Shown: positions 1 to 7,739, numbered from the stretch's first letter. The stretch: DNA of 33,849 nucleotides from Acidobacteria bacterium 28-9 (GCA_002050355.1 MWYY01000055.1:1-33849), one strand, 5' to 3'. Numbers and translations: made by a program. The notes: generated by a model not told the origin, from the sequence alone.

Positions 1-342
1 GCTCGGAGATGTGCATAGGACACAGATGCTGCTGTCGTCTTGGATCGGGTCTGCAAACGCACTGAATACGGTCGCGGATGTATCAAAGTTGGAGGAGCTA
101 TCCGGGTTTTCTTTGATCCGGTAGATTGTCGGCAGCGTCATAATGCTGCGCAGCGTTGTACCGTTGGCAGAGTCGTTCAGCCGAAGAACCGATGACAAAC
201 CAAAATTCGTTGGCAGAGCCATCGGTCGCTTGTCGGCGACTGTCTGCGCCTCCGCGTGCGCCTGGCTGACGCTGAATAAAACAGTCAGCAGAATCAGGCA
301 AAAGCCCGAAATTGAAATCGATTTTTTGTTAGTATTTTTCAT
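1..342 (-). CDS. Secreted protein of unknown function, N-terminal part (cut by window edge)
   Basis: An open frame of 114 codons runs off the left end of the window without a stop. The first ~30 residues form a clear Sec signal peptide: KNTNKK, then a hydrophobic stretch ISGFCLILLTVLFSV, then a probable cleavage site after SQAHA. The mature part visible here (EAQTVADKRPMALPTNFG and onward) is Ser/Thr/Asn-rich and ends in a Cys pair (ICVLC). I recognise no family. It is probably periplasmic or extracellular. No Shine-Dalgarno sequence precedes the ATG. Codon use looks like that of the neighbours. Confidence 0.65.
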   Translation of the reverse strand, partial: MKNTNKKSISISGFCLILLTVLFSVSQAHAEAQTVADKRPMALPTNFGLSSVLRLNDSANGTTLRSIMTLPTIYRIKENPDSSSNFDTSATVFSAFADPIQDDSSICVLCTSPS

Positions 343-752
343 TTGATATTTTGCTGTTTAGTATTCTCTATTTAATGTTTGTGAAAGAAAAGTAAAAAGC
401 CGTATTTGATAACCGAGACTGCCGTGCGGTCGTTCACAGTTACGGAAGTGTCTTAAGCCTGCAATCAAACAAACATGAATGTTTTAGTCTTGAATCAAAT
501 ATAAATCTGTCAGAAGGAAATAAACATCCGTGTGTCCACGTAATTTATCTACGTGGAACTACGTATTTTTGAAGGGATTTAGTAAATTGTATTTTATCTT
601 TACAAAGAATAGCTCTGCAGATAACTCTCTGCAATCGTTCCAGACCAATCTTCTATGCTCTCGACAGCGACCCGTAAAGGGTTTTTATGCAGAGCGTACT
701 TTGTATTTCAAGAATTCTCGATTATGGACTTGCAGAGACAAAGACTCTAAAT
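343..752. other. Intergenic gap with small inverted repeats, no gene seen
   Basis: This 410-base stretch separates the left-edge gene from the 3' end of the rhodanese gene. The long forward frame crossing it runs antisense through the rhodanese and is a shadow. Visible structure: a perfect 7-base inverted repeat CCACGTA/TACGTGG with a 7-base loop (536-556) and a perfect 6-base one TGCAGA/TCTGCA (616-633). The left-edge gene must be transcribed from a promoter in this gap, but I see no convincing -35/-10 pair. Confidence 0.4.
536..556. repeat. Perfect inverted repeat, possible operator
   Basis: CCACGTA and TACGTGG are exact reverse complements separated by ATTTATC. There is no T-run after it on either strand, so an intrinsic terminator is unlikely. 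A dyad of this kind could be a regulator binding site. It lies about 195 bases upstream of the left-edge gene start. Confidence 0.3.
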
Positions 753-1115
753 TTATGATTCAGTCGGCGCGTTCGCTTCTTTCCACGCTTTCCAGCCGCC
801 AGCCATTGAAAACACATTGCGATAACCCATTTTTTGCAGATTATCCGCCGCCAGCGCCGAGCGAAAACCGCCGCCGCAGTAAAGAATCAGTTCCGCGTTT
901 TTGTCTGGAAATTTTTCGACAATATCGCGCTCGATTACTCCGCGTCCCAAGTGAATCGAATCTTTCGCATGTCCGGCGGCAAATTCGCTGTCTTCACGAA
1001 CGTCAATCAAATGCGCTTTATCCTTTAATCTTTCCAAAGCTTCTATAACGGAAACTTCTTTAACACGGCTTTTCGCGTCGTCTGTGATTGCCAAAAATTC
1101 TGCTGAATGTTTCAT
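753..1115 (-). CDS. Single-domain rhodanese (thiosulfate/sulfane-sulfur transferase)
   Basis: A 120-residue cytoplasmic protein, the normal size of a one-domain rhodanese with a short N-terminal extension. The hallmarks are LIDVREDSEFAAGHAKDSIHL and the active-site loop LYCGGGFRS with catalytic Cys80, followed by a helix and the VFSMAGGWKAW end motif. Rhodaneses carry a persulfide on this Cys and pass sulfane sulfur to acceptors such as cyanide or thiols; the substrate cannot be told from sequence. There is no Shine-Dalgarno sequence; a TAAACT hexamer lies 10 bases before the ATG, which suggests a leaderless message. It is divergent from lpdA, with 114 bases between the two starts. Confidence 0.85.
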   Translation of the reverse strand: MKHSAEFLAITDDAKSRVKEVSVIEALERLKDKAHLIDVREDSEFAAGHAKDSIHLGRGVIERDIVEKFPDKNAELILYCGGGFRSALAADNLQKMGYRNVFSMAGGWKAWKEANAPTES

Positions 1116-1125
1116 ATTGAAAAAC

Positions 1126-1131
1126 AGTTTA
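1126..1131 (-). promoter_or_regulatory. Probable -10 hexamer of the rhodanese gene (leaderless start)
   Basis: TAAACT on the minus strand, 10 bases before the ATG. The surrounding GCTAAACTGTTT closely resembles GCTAGACTGTTT before the YefM gene. No good -35 at 16-18 bases. Transcription would start 2-4 bases before the ATG. Confidence 0.35.
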
Positions 1132-1229
1132 GCTCAATCAATTTATTCAAACTAGCTTATGACGGCACAACTTCTTATAATATCTTTTTTAGCATCAAAC
1201 AATAAATTCAATAAACGAGGAATAAAACA

Positions 1230-2639
1230 TTGGCAGAACAATTTGACGTAACGATTATCGGTTCGGGTCCGGGCGGCTACGTTGCCGCGATTCGCGCCGG
1301 GCAGCTTGGATTAAAAGTCGCAATTATCGAAAAGGAAAAAGGCGCGCGACTTGGCGGAACGTGCGGGCTTCGCGGCTGTATTCCGACCAAAGCTCTTCTT
1401 ATGGCGGCGCATCTTTACCAGCAAGCCGGGCATTTTAGCGATTACGGCATCAAGGTTGATAATCTGGGGTTTGATTGGACGCAGGTGCAGAAACGCAAAG
1501 GCGATATTGTCGCAAAAAATGCGTCGGGCGTTTCGTATCTGATGAAGAAAAACAAGATTACCGTTTTCAACGGCTTCGGCAAAATTTCGGGCAAAGGCAA
1601 AGTCGAAATCGCGCTGGAAGGCGGCAAGTCGGAGACGATTGACACGAAAAACATCATCATTGCAACAGGTTCGGTCGTCAAACCATTTCCGGGTTTTGAA
1701 ACCGACGGTAAACAAGTCGTCAATTCAGACCAGATTTTAGAATTAGACCGAGTTCCGAAATCAATGATTGTCATGGGTTCGGGCGCGGTCGGCGTCGAAT
1801 TTGCAAGCGTCTATGCGCGCTTCGGCTGCGAAACAACCGTCATTGAATTTATGCCGCGCATCGTTCCCGTCGAAGACGAAGAAGTTTCCAAAGAACTTGC
1901 CAGAAGTTTTAAAAAGCAAGGCATAAAAGTTGAAACCGGAATCAAATTAGAGAAGTTGGAAAAGTCAAAAAAAGTCATCAAAGCGACGGGCAAAAACGAC
2001 AAGGGCGCGGACGTTTCATTTGAAGCCGAAATGTTTCTCGTCGCCGTCGGACGAATGCCGTATCTCGAAAATCTTGGTCTCGAAAATACAAAAGTAAAAG
2101 TTTCCGAACGCGGAACGGTCGAAGTCAACGAATACTGTGAAACCGCCGAACCGAACATCTTCGCCATCGGCGACGTTATTGCCACGCCCTGGCTTGCTCA
2201 CTTAGCTTCAAAAGAAGGCATTATGGTCGTCGAAAAACTCGCGGGCAAAAAAGTCGAGCCAATTAATATGCGCCTCGTCCCGAACTGCACATATTGCGAC
2301 CCGGAAGTCGCGTCAGTCGGCTTGACCGAAGCGAAAGCACGCGAAGAAGGCTACGACGTAAAAGTCGGCAAATTCCCATTCTCGGCATCGGGTAAAGCAC
2401 GTATCCTGGGCGAAACCGACGGCTTTGTAAAAATCGTCTCCGAGAAAAAATACGACGAAGTTCTCGGCGTCCACATCATCGGACCGCACGCGACGGAATT
2501 ATTAGCCGAAGCCTGCGTTGCGATGTCTTTGGAAACAACCGCCGATGAACTCGGCAGAACGATTCACGCGCACCCGACGGTTTCCGAATCGGTGATGGAA
2601 GCGGCGGAAGGCGTTCACAATTTGACGATTCATATGTAG
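1230..2639 (+). CDS. lpdA: Dihydrolipoyl dehydrogenase (E3 of 2-oxo acid dehydrogenase complexes)
   Basis: A 469-residue FAD/NAD flavoprotein of family-typical length. It reoxidises the dihydrolipoyl arm of E2 and passes electrons through FAD to NAD+. Visible features: FAD-binding GSGPGG near residue 11; redox disulfide Cys45/Cys50 in GGTCGLRGCIPTK (the more usual form is CLNVGCIPSK); a second dinucleotide fold at VMGSGAVGVEFASVYARFG; the FAD-phosphate motif FAIGDV; and the C-terminal active-site His448/Glu453 in HAHPTVSE. The start is TTG, chosen because an AGGA ribosome site lies about 8 bases upstream. The last 39 bases are repeated downstream of the neighbouring toxin gene. Genes for E1 and E2 follow on the same strand within 12 kb. 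Confidence 0.95.
   Translation: MAEQFDVTIIGSGPGGYVAAIRAGQLGLKVAIIEKEKGARLGGTCGLRGCIPTKALLMAAHLYQQAGHFSDYGIKVDNLGFDWTQVQKRKGDIVAKNASGVSYLMKKNKITVFNGFGKISGKGKVEIALEGGKSETIDTKNIIIATGSVVKPFPGFETDGKQVVNSDQILELDRVPKSMIVMGSGAVGVEFASVYARFGCETTVIEFMPRIVPVEDEEVSKELARSFKKQGIKVETGIKLEKLEKSKKVIKATGKNDKGADVSFEAEMFLVAVGRMPYLENLGLENTKVKVSERGTVEVNEYCETAEPNIFAIGDVIATPWLAHLASKEGIMVVEKLAGKKVEPINMRLVPNCTYCDPEVASVGLTEAKAREEGYDVKVGKFPFSASGKARILGETDGFVKIVSEKKYDEVLGVHIIGPHATELLAEACVAMSLETTADELGRTIHAHPTVSESVMEAAEGVHNLTIHM
2601..2639 (+). repeat. Left copy of lpdA-tail direct repeat flanking the toxin-antitoxin pair
   Basis: The end of the lpdA coding sequence, encoding AAEGVHNLTIHM and the stop. It matches a second copy 659 bases downstream at 37 of 39 positions. 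The mismatches change the Asn codon to Asp and the TAG stop to TAA. Confidence 0.85.
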
Positions 2640-2708
2640 TTTAATTTGTATGATGCGACGGCTTGTTCCTGCTTGTTTTGATTTACGGTCAGTTGGATTT
2701 TTATTAAA

Positions 2709-2734
2709 TTGACTGCTTTGTTTTGTGCTAGACT
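2709..2734 (+). promoter_or_regulatory. Likely promoter of the YefM/YoeB pair
   Basis: TTGACT (2709-2714) and the extended -10 TGCTAGACT (hexamer 2729-2734) with a short 14-base spacer. The hexamer ends 9 bases before the antitoxin ATG, which has no Shine-Dalgarno sequence, so the message is probably leaderless. It lies inside the segment bounded by the direct repeats, so the module carries its own promoter. Confidence 0.4.
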
Positions 2735-2743
2735 GTTTGAATT

Positions 2744-2998
2744 ATGAATACGACGACAATTACTTCAGCCAAGCAAAATTTGGAAGATTTGATACGGCAG
2801 GTTGAAAACGATGCCGAGCCGGTTTTAATTATGCTGGACGAAGACCGGAAAGCCGTTTTGATGTCCGAGCGTGAATTTAATTCCTGGCAGGAAACGATTT
2901 ATCTTTTATCGAATCCAGCCAACGCTGAACACTTGAGAAAATCCTTAGCCGAAGCCGATTCGGGTTTGGTCAGCGAAAGAGAATTGATTGAAAAATGA
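2744..2998 (+). CDS. yefM: YefM/Phd-family antitoxin
   Basis: An 84-residue protein of the Phd/YefM type: N-terminal DNA-binding part MNTTTITSAKQNLEDLIRQV, the VLIMLDEDRKAVLMSEREFNSWQET core typical of YefM, and an acidic, probably disordered tail that should wrap the toxin. Antitoxins of this family neutralise the YoeB RNase and repress their own operon. Its stop overlaps the toxin start by four bases (ATGA), giving translational coupling. The pair lies between two copies of the lpdA 3' end, so it was probably acquired as a unit. Confidence 0.92.
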   Translation: MNTTTITSAKQNLEDLIRQVENDAEPVLIMLDEDRKAVLMSEREFNSWQETIYLLSNPANAEHLRKSLAEADSGLVSERELIEK

Positions 2999-3255
2999 AA
3001 CTGACCTTCACCGATTCAGGTTGGGAAGATTACCTTTGGTTTCAAGACACGCAGCCTCATCTGCTCAAGCGATTGAACGATTTGATAAAAGATGCCCAAC
3101 GCAATGGTTTTAAAGGCATCGGCAAACCCGAACCGCTCAGGGGCGATTTATCCGGCTGCTGGTCAAGACGCATCAACAGCGAGCATCGCCTTGTTTACCA
3201 AATTGAAAAAGATTCGCTCCTTATAATCTCTTGTCGTTATCATTACAGAAAATAA
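2995..3255 (+). CDS. yoeB: YoeB-family toxin, ribosome-dependent mRNA interferase
   Basis: An 86-residue RelE-superfamily toxin closely matching E. coli YoeB in length and sequence (GKPEPLRGDLSGCWSRRI, SEHRLVYQI, CRYHYRK). The residues known to matter for catalysis in YoeB are all present at the same positions: Glu46, Arg65, His83, Tyr84. It should bind the ribosomal A site and cut mRNA, stopping translation when free of YefM. The frame is intact, so the toxin is likely functional. The right lpdA-tail repeat begins five bases after its stop. Confidence 0.93.
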   Translation: MKLTFTDSGWEDYLWFQDTQPHLLKRLNDLIKDAQRNGFKGIGKPEPLRGDLSGCWSRRINSEHRLVYQIEKDSLLIISCRYHYRK

Positions 3256-3259
3256 TTCT

Positions 3260-3298
3260 GCGGCGGAAGGCGTTCACGATTTGACGATTCATATGTAA
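3260..3298 (+). repeat. Right copy of lpdA-tail direct repeat
   Basis: Encodes AAEGVHDLTIHM and a TAA in the lpdA frame but has no gene body before it, because the toxin stop lies just upstream. It is immediately followed by AT-rich sequence and a strong terminator, which is probably the original lpdA terminator displaced by the insertion. Confidence 0.85.
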
Positions 3299-3331
3299 TT
3301 TTATATTTAACAGTTAGTTGAAAATAAAAAT

Positions 3332-3363
3332 AAACGAGAGCGATTTGTTCGTTCTCGTTTTTT
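3332..3363 (+). terminator. Rho-independent terminator
   Basis: An 11-pair stem AAACGAGAGCG/CGTTCTCGTTT (one G-U pair), 7-base loop ATTTGTT, then a T-run. It ends the lpdA/toxin-antitoxin transcription unit just before serA. Confidence 0.85.
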
Positions 3364-3371
3364 GTTATAAT
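3345..3371 (+). promoter_or_regulatory. Probable serA promoter, overlapping the terminator
   Basis: A perfect -10 TATAAT (3366-3371) ends 10 bases before the serA ATG; a weak -35 TTGTTC lies 15 bases upstream within the terminator loop and arm. No Shine-Dalgarno sequence is present, so serA is probably read from a leaderless message. Confidence 0.45.
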
Positions 3372-3381
3372 CAGCCTTTTT

Positions 3382-4617
3382 ATGCAGAATAAACAAACAT
3401 CTTATCCGCGCAGTAAAATCAAAATTCTGCTGCTCGAAAACATTTCCGACGCGGCGGTCGAAGAATTAAACGCGAGTGGATACGCGGAAATAAAAAGGGT
3501 TTCGGGCGCGCTCGGCGAAGCGGATTTAATTAAGGAAATCAAAGGCGTTCATATTTTGGGTATTCGCTCGAAGACGCACATCACCGAAAAGGTTCTCGAA
3601 AAAGCCGACAAACTTCTGGCAATCGGCGCGTTTTGCATCGGCATCAATCAAGTTGATTTGCGAGCGGCAACCGAGAAAGGCATCGCCGTTTTTAACGCGC
3701 CATATTCAAACACGCGCTCGGTCGCCGAACTCGTTATCGGTTTGTGCGTGATGCTGATTCGCAAAATTACGGACAAAAACATCGCAGCGCACCGAGGAAT
3801 GTGGCTCAAAGAAGCAAAGGGGAGTTTTGAGCTTCGCGGGAAAACTCTGGGAATCATCGGTTACGGAAACATCGGCTCGCAGGTTTCGGTAATGGCGGAA
3901 GCACTCGGAATGAACGTCGTTTATTATGATGTTTTAACGAAACTTCCGCACGGTAACGCGAAACAAATTCGTGATTTGAAGGATTTATTAAAACAATCAA
4001 ATATCGTAACTTTGCACGTTCCTTCGGACGCGACGACGCGCAATATGATAAACGAAAAAACTCTCGGCGCAATGCCGAAAGGAAGTATTTTTATCAATTA
4101 CAGTCGCGGCGATGTGGTTGATTTAGAGGCTTTAAGAAACAAGCTCGAAACCGGCGCGATTTCCGGCGCGGCGATTGATGTTTTCCCTGCTGAACCGGAG
4201 AAAAACGGCGACGCTTTTGCTTGCGATTTGCAGAATTTGCCGAACGTAATTTTAACGCCGCACATCGGCGGCTCGACCGAAGAAGCGCAGGCAAATATCG
4301 GTTTAGATGTAACGGCGAAATTGATAAACTATTTGGAACTGGGAACTTCCAGCGGCTCGCACACAGTTCCCGAACTGAATCTTCCGCCGCAAGCCGCGAC
4401 GCATCGCATTCTGCATATTCACGAAAACGTTCCGGGCGTTCTGTCGGAAGTAAACTCAAAGCTGTCGGGAAAAGGCATTAATATTTTAGGGCAATTTCTT
4501 AAAACAAACGACCAAATCGGCTATGTGATTTTAGATATTGACACTGAGCTTTCCAAAGAAGCATTTGAGATTTTGCGCGATGTTCGCGGAACGATAAAAA
4601 CGCGGATGGTTTATTAA
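3382..4617 (+). CDS. serA: D-3-phosphoglycerate dehydrogenase with C-terminal ACT domain
   Basis: A 411-residue protein, almost exactly the length of E. coli SerA (short type). It oxidises 3-phosphoglycerate to 3-phosphohydroxypyruvate with NAD+, the first step of serine synthesis. Visible: N-terminal substrate domain with the FCIGINQVDL and NAPYSNTRSVAEL motifs, NAD-binding GYGNIG at about 160-165, SRGDVVD with catalytic Arg242, DVFPAEPE with Glu271, and LTPHIGGSTEEAQ with His294. The last ~70 residues form an ACT domain (HENVPGVLSEVNSKL), the site of serine feedback inhibition in E. coli SerA. It is preceded by a terminator and TATAAT, so it is probably transcribed alone or with the following BNR gene. 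Confidence 0.95.
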   Translation: MQNKQTSYPRSKIKILLLENISDAAVEELNASGYAEIKRVSGALGEADLIKEIKGVHILGIRSKTHITEKVLEKADKLLAIGAFCIGINQVDLRAATEKGIAVFNAPYSNTRSVAELVIGLCVMLIRKITDKNIAAHRGMWLKEAKGSFELRGKTLGIIGYGNIGSQVSVMAEALGMNVVYYDVLTKLPHGNAKQIRDLKDLLKQSNIVTLHVPSDATTRNMINEKTLGAMPKGSIFINYSRGDVVDLEALRNKLETGAISGAAIDVFPAEPEKNGDAFACDLQNLPNVILTPHIGGSTEEAQANIGLDVTAKLINYLELGTSSGSHTVPELNLPPQAATHRILHIHENVPGVLSEVNSKLSGKGINILGQFLKTNDQIGYVILDIDTELSKEAFEILRDVRGTIKTRMVY

Positions 4618-4664
4618 GAATTAGAAAATAACCGTAATTTCCGGCGGTTTGAATTTCTTGAATT

Positions 4665-5678
4665 ATGAAAATTTTTATTCTGTCGTTTTTGACAATTTTG
4701 TTATACGTTTCAGTTACGCAATCGCAGTGGAAGCGTCAAACAATTGGCACAAAAGCTAGTTTGCGCGGTTTGAGTGTTGTCAGTGAAAAAATTATCTGGG
4801 CGAGCGGAACGGGCGGAACTTTTTTGAGAACGATTGACGGTGGGAAGAATTGGACAATCGGCAAAGTTCCCGATGCGGAGAAATTGGATTTCCGCGATGT
4901 CAAAGCGTTTGATGCAAATACGGCTTATCTTTTGAGCATCGGCGCGGGCGAGAGTTCGCGCATTTACAAAACAAATGACGGCGGACGGAGTTGGAAGCTA
5001 CAATTCAAAAATACGAACGAACGCGCCTTTTTTGACGCCTTTGCCTTTTGGGATAAAAACAACGGAATTGCAATGTCAGACCCGGTTGAAGGCAAATATA
5101 TTTTGATTTCGACCAGCGACGGCGGGCAAAATTGGAAATTTGTTGCAACCGAAAAAATGCCCCGCGCAAAAACCGGCGAAGCCGCGTTTGCAGCAAGCGG
5201 AACTTGTATTTTGTCGCACGGCAAAAACAACGTTTGGCTGGTTTCTGGCGGGCAAGACGCGCGTGTTTTTCGCTCGGACAATCGCGGGCAAAGTTGGTTT
5301 GTCGCCGACACGCCTATGCCCAAAGGCACGGCGGGAAGCGGAATATTTTCGATTGCGATGTTTGATTCAAAATCGGGCGCCATCGTCGGCGGCGATTACG
5401 AAAAGCCGAAAGAAATTACAAACAATTTAGCATTTACAAACGACGGCGGGAAAATTTGGACAATCGGAAAAGGCTTAAACGGTTATCGTTCGAGCGTGGC
5501 ATATGTTGATAAAAAAACTTTGATTGCCGTCGGTTCGAGCGGTTCTGATATTTCAAATGACGGCGGAAAAACCTGGAAAAATATTGATAAGGAAAATTAC
5601 AACGCTGTTCAAGCGCAAGGCAAAAACGCGATTTGGGCGGTCGGGGCAAATGGATTGGTTGCTAAATTTGTTTATTAG
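4665..5678 (+). CDS. Secreted BNR/Asp-box beta-propeller protein (YCF48-like)
   Basis: A 337-residue protein with a Sec signal peptide (KIFILSFLTILLYVSVTQS) and six Asp-box-like repeats spaced about 45-50 residues apart: IDGGKNW, NDGGRSW, SDGGQNW, DNRGQSW, NDGGKIW and NDGGKTW. Such repeats build a beta-propeller, as in sialidases and in the photosystem II assembly factor YCF48. No sialidase Arg triad is apparent. Bacterial members are often annotated as oxidoreductases without proof, so only the fold is safe. It is exported, probably to the periplasm. It follows serA by 47 bases. Its TAG stop is the first bases of a heptamer repeat array. Confidence 0.75.
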   Translation: MKIFILSFLTILLYVSVTQSQWKRQTIGTKASLRGLSVVSEKIIWASGTGGTFLRTIDGGKNWTIGKVPDAEKLDFRDVKAFDANTAYLLSIGAGESSRIYKTNDGGRSWKLQFKNTNERAFFDAFAFWDKNNGIAMSDPVEGKYILISTSDGGQNWKFVATEKMPRAKTGEAAFAASGTCILSHGKNNVWLVSGGQDARVFRSDNRGQSWFVADTPMPKGTAGSGIFSIAMFDSKSGAIVGGDYEKPKEITNNLAFTNDGGKIWTIGKGLNGYRSSVAYVDKKTLIAVGSSGSDISNDGGKTWKNIDKENYNAVQAQGKNAIWAVGANGLVAKFVY

Positions 5679-5698
5679 TAAATCGTGAATAGTAAATG
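5676..5698. repeat. Short heptamer repeat array
   Basis: Three 7-base units TAGTAAA, TCGTGAA, TAGTAAA and then TGG. The first unit contains the stop codon of the BNR gene. Same class as the arrays at 5994, 11662, 23046 and 29381. Confidence 0.55.
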
Positions 5699-5737
5699 GT
5701 TTTTCTTTCTGCCTGCGATTTAATAATAATGATTCTT

Positions 5738-5989
5738 ATGCATTTCGCCTGGTATGATTTAGTCGGTTCGATTGGTGTCGGAGTAATAATTTTCACATAT
5801 ATTCTGCTGCAAACCCGACGTATCAAAAGCGAAAGTCTGCATTATTCTCTGCTTAATGCTTCGGGCGCGAGTTTGATAATCATTTCTTTAATCTACAATT
5901 TCAATTTTTCCGCTTTCATCGTAGAATTTTTCTGGGTTTTAATTAGCCTCTACGGAATTGTCAAATACTTTTTCAGTAAGAAAAATTAA
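5738..5989 (+). CDS. Small integral membrane protein, CBU_0592-like
   Basis: An 83-residue protein with three predicted membrane segments: WYDLVGSIGVGVIIFTYILL, LLNASGASLIIISLIYN and FIVEFFWVLISLYGIVKYFF. The pattern WYDLVG..G, LNA.GA..L, E.FWVLISLYG resembles the small CBU_0592-type membrane family, whose function is not known. An ATG at 5696 exists but lies in a heptamer repeat; the starts at 5729 or 5738 fit the family better, and I chose the one that places WYD near the N-terminus. No clear ribosome site. Confidence 0.6.
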   Translation: MHFAWYDLVGSIGVGVIIFTYILLQTRRIKSESLHYSLLNASGASLIIISLIYNFNFSAFIVEFFWVLISLYGIVKYFFSKKN

Positions 5990-5993
5990 TAGC

Positions 5994-6060
5994 CGATAAA
6001 CGGTAAATCGTAAATTGTAAGTAGTAAATAAAAACGATTAACGATTCGCTATTTATTAAT
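5994..6060. repeat. Heptamer repeat array forming a loose palindrome
   Basis: Consecutive 7-base units CGATAAA, CGGTAAA, TCGTAAA, TTGTAAG, TAGTAAA, TAAAAAC, GATTAAC, GATTCGC, TATTTAT. The left arm is GTAAA-rich and the right arm has TTTA/GATT units that are roughly its reverse complement. It fills the whole gap between the small membrane gene and the E1-alpha gene, reaching to within three bases of the next ATG. Confidence 0.6.
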
Positions 6061-6063
6061 AAG

Positions 6064-7128
6064 ATGTCAGCCAAAACAAACTTGAAAATATCAACCGAAC
6101 CGCTTTCCTGCACGTCGGAAACTTCTCTAACTAAAGAGCAGTTTTTGGAAATGTATCGCTTCGTGAAGATGACCAGAATGTTTGACGAAATAACCGTCAG
6201 GCTCAAACGTCAGGCAAAGTTAACGGGCGGCGTTTTTACAAGTTTAGGTCAGGAAGCGACAGCGGTAGGAACGGCTTTCGCGCTCGAGGCACAGGATTTT
6301 ATCGCACCGCTAATCCGCGATATCGGCGCGGTTTTTGTCAAAGGAATTTTGCCGAGAACAATCTTCGCGCAGTATCTCGGTAAAGCAAACGCGCCTTCAC
6401 GCGCGACTGATGTGCAGTTTCATTTTGCCGATTTGGAAAAAGGTTTTGTCGGTCCGATTTCGCATTTAGGCGATATGATTCCGGTAATGACGGGCGTTTT
6501 GCTCGCCGCACGAATGAAAAAGGAAAACAGAGTCGCCGTCGCATACATCGGCGAAGGTGCAAGTTCGACGGGCGCGTTTCACGAAGGCGTAAATTTCGCC
6601 GCCGTACAAAAATTGCCTTTGATTACGATTATTGAAAACAACGGCTATGCATATTCAACGCCGACGCACAATCAATGCGCCGCCGCGCATTTTGTTGACA
6701 AGGCAATCGGCTACGGAATTCTGGGTTTGACGGTAGACGGAAACGATATTGTCGCGTGTTATGAAACAATGAAGAAAGCTGTCGAACACGCTCGAAGCGG
6801 CAATGGCTCGGTTTTAATCGAAGCGATGACTTACCGCCGCAAAGGACATGCCGAACACGACAATCAAAGTTATGTTCCCGAAGGTGAGATTGATTTTTGG
6901 GCGACGACAAATGACCCACTTGACCGTTACGAAAGATTTTTGCGCGAGGAAAACATTGCCCCTGGCGATGAATTAAACCAAGTGGTCGGTGAGGTTGAAA
7001 AGTATCTGGAAAGGGAATTGGCGATTGCCGAAGACGCGCCTTTGCCCGAAGCGGTTGCGGCGGCTTACGATGTTTTTGATAACCGGATTGTGCCGCCTGC
7101 GTTTAAGAAAAGGATTTTGGTAAAGTAG
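6064..7128 (+). CDS. 2-oxo acid dehydrogenase E1 component, alpha subunit
   Basis: A 354-residue thiamine-diphosphate enzyme subunit that with E1-beta decarboxylates a 2-oxo acid and acylates the lipoyl arm of E2. The ThDP/Mg motif runs from Gly163-Glu-Gly165 to Asn192-Asn193 (GEGASSTGAF...ENNGYAYSTP); GEG replaces the textbook GDG. TYRRKGHAEHD (His262, Asp266) is the conserved active-site loop. GGVFTSLGQEA and IRDIGA are family motifs. Pyruvate, branched-chain 2-oxo acids and acetoin are all possible substrates; the sequence alone does not decide. Its partner E1-beta lies 1.6 kb downstream, separated by YqhA and two unknown paralogues, which is unusual because the two subunits are normally adjacent. 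Confidence 0.9.
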   Translation: MSAKTNLKISTEPLSCTSETSLTKEQFLEMYRFVKMTRMFDEITVRLKRQAKLTGGVFTSLGQEATAVGTAFALEAQDFIAPLIRDIGAVFVKGILPRTIFAQYLGKANAPSRATDVQFHFADLEKGFVGPISHLGDMIPVMTGVLLAARMKKENRVAVAYIGEGASSTGAFHEGVNFAAVQKLPLITIIENNGYAYSTPTHNQCAAAHFVDKAIGYGILGLTVDGNDIVACYETMKKAVEHARSGNGSVLIEAMTYRRKGHAEHDNQSYVPEGEIDFWATTNDPLDRYERFLREENIAPGDELNQVVGEVEKYLERELAIAEDAPLPEAVAAAYDVFDNRIVPPAFKKRILVK

Positions 7129-7223
7129 TTTTTGAGTGAGTATTTATTGTCGTAACTTCAGCGGCTTTGACTTTAATCAAACGAGAGCCGTCCGAAGGCA
7201 ACATTAAAAACGCCGAATAAAAA

Positions 7224-7739
7224 ATGAAGAAGCTAATTGAAAAATCGCGTTATCTGGCTTTAATCGGCGTTCTTGTTTTATTTGTCTGTTCGCTGACGGC
7301 TTATGTTCTGGGAATTTATAAAACCTTTCAAACAATCGCGGCAATAAGTTTGGGCGAGGCAAAAGGCGATTTTGCGCTCGTCGCGCTTTTTGATTGCTTG
7401 GATACGATTTTAATCGCTACGGCGCTGCTGGTTATTTCCGTCAGTCTTTACGAGCTTTTCATAGGCGAACTCGAAGTTCCCGATTGGATGCTCGTTCGTA
7501 ATTTAAGCGAGTTGAAAGCAAAATTTACGTTTGTCATAATTCCCGTTATGGCGGTTAAATTTTTGCAGAAACTTTTGCAGGGCGAAGATGCACTCGCTAC
7601 ATTTTATTACGGCGTCGGCATCTCACTGGTGATACTCGCGCTCGCGGCTTTTAATTACGTTAGCGAAAAAGAGAAAATGGACGAACTGAAAATTCATCCC
7701 GAAGAAGACGAAACCAGAGCGCAGGATTTGAGAAATTGA
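7224..7739 (+). CDS. YqhA-family (UPF0114) membrane protein
   Basis: A 171-residue protein with about four membrane segments: YLALIGVLVLFVCSLTAYVLG, LFDCLDTILIATALLVISVSLY, FVIIPVMAVKFLQKLL and YYGVGISLVILALAAFNYV. The core DCLDTILIATALLVISVSLYELFIGEL matches the YqhA/UPF0114 signature (a similar segment is in E. coli YqhA). Function unknown; located in the inner membrane. The C-terminal tail is highly acidic (HPEEDETRAQ). Its TGA stop overlaps the next ATG by one base (TGATG), implying coupling with the first paralogue. Confidence 0.8.
   Translation: MKKLIEKSRYLALIGVLVLFVCSLTAYVLGIYKTFQTIAAISLGEAKGDFALVALFDCLDTILIATALLVISVSLYELFIGELEVPDWMLVRNLSELKAKFTFVIIPVMAVKFLQKLLQGEDALATFYYGVGISLVILALAAFNYVSEKEKMDELKIHPEEDETRAQDLRN

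Noticed and set aside
530..1048. A 172-codon forward frame over the gap and the rhodanese gene
   Set aside because: It runs antisense through a convincing rhodanese and its own product has no recognisable features.
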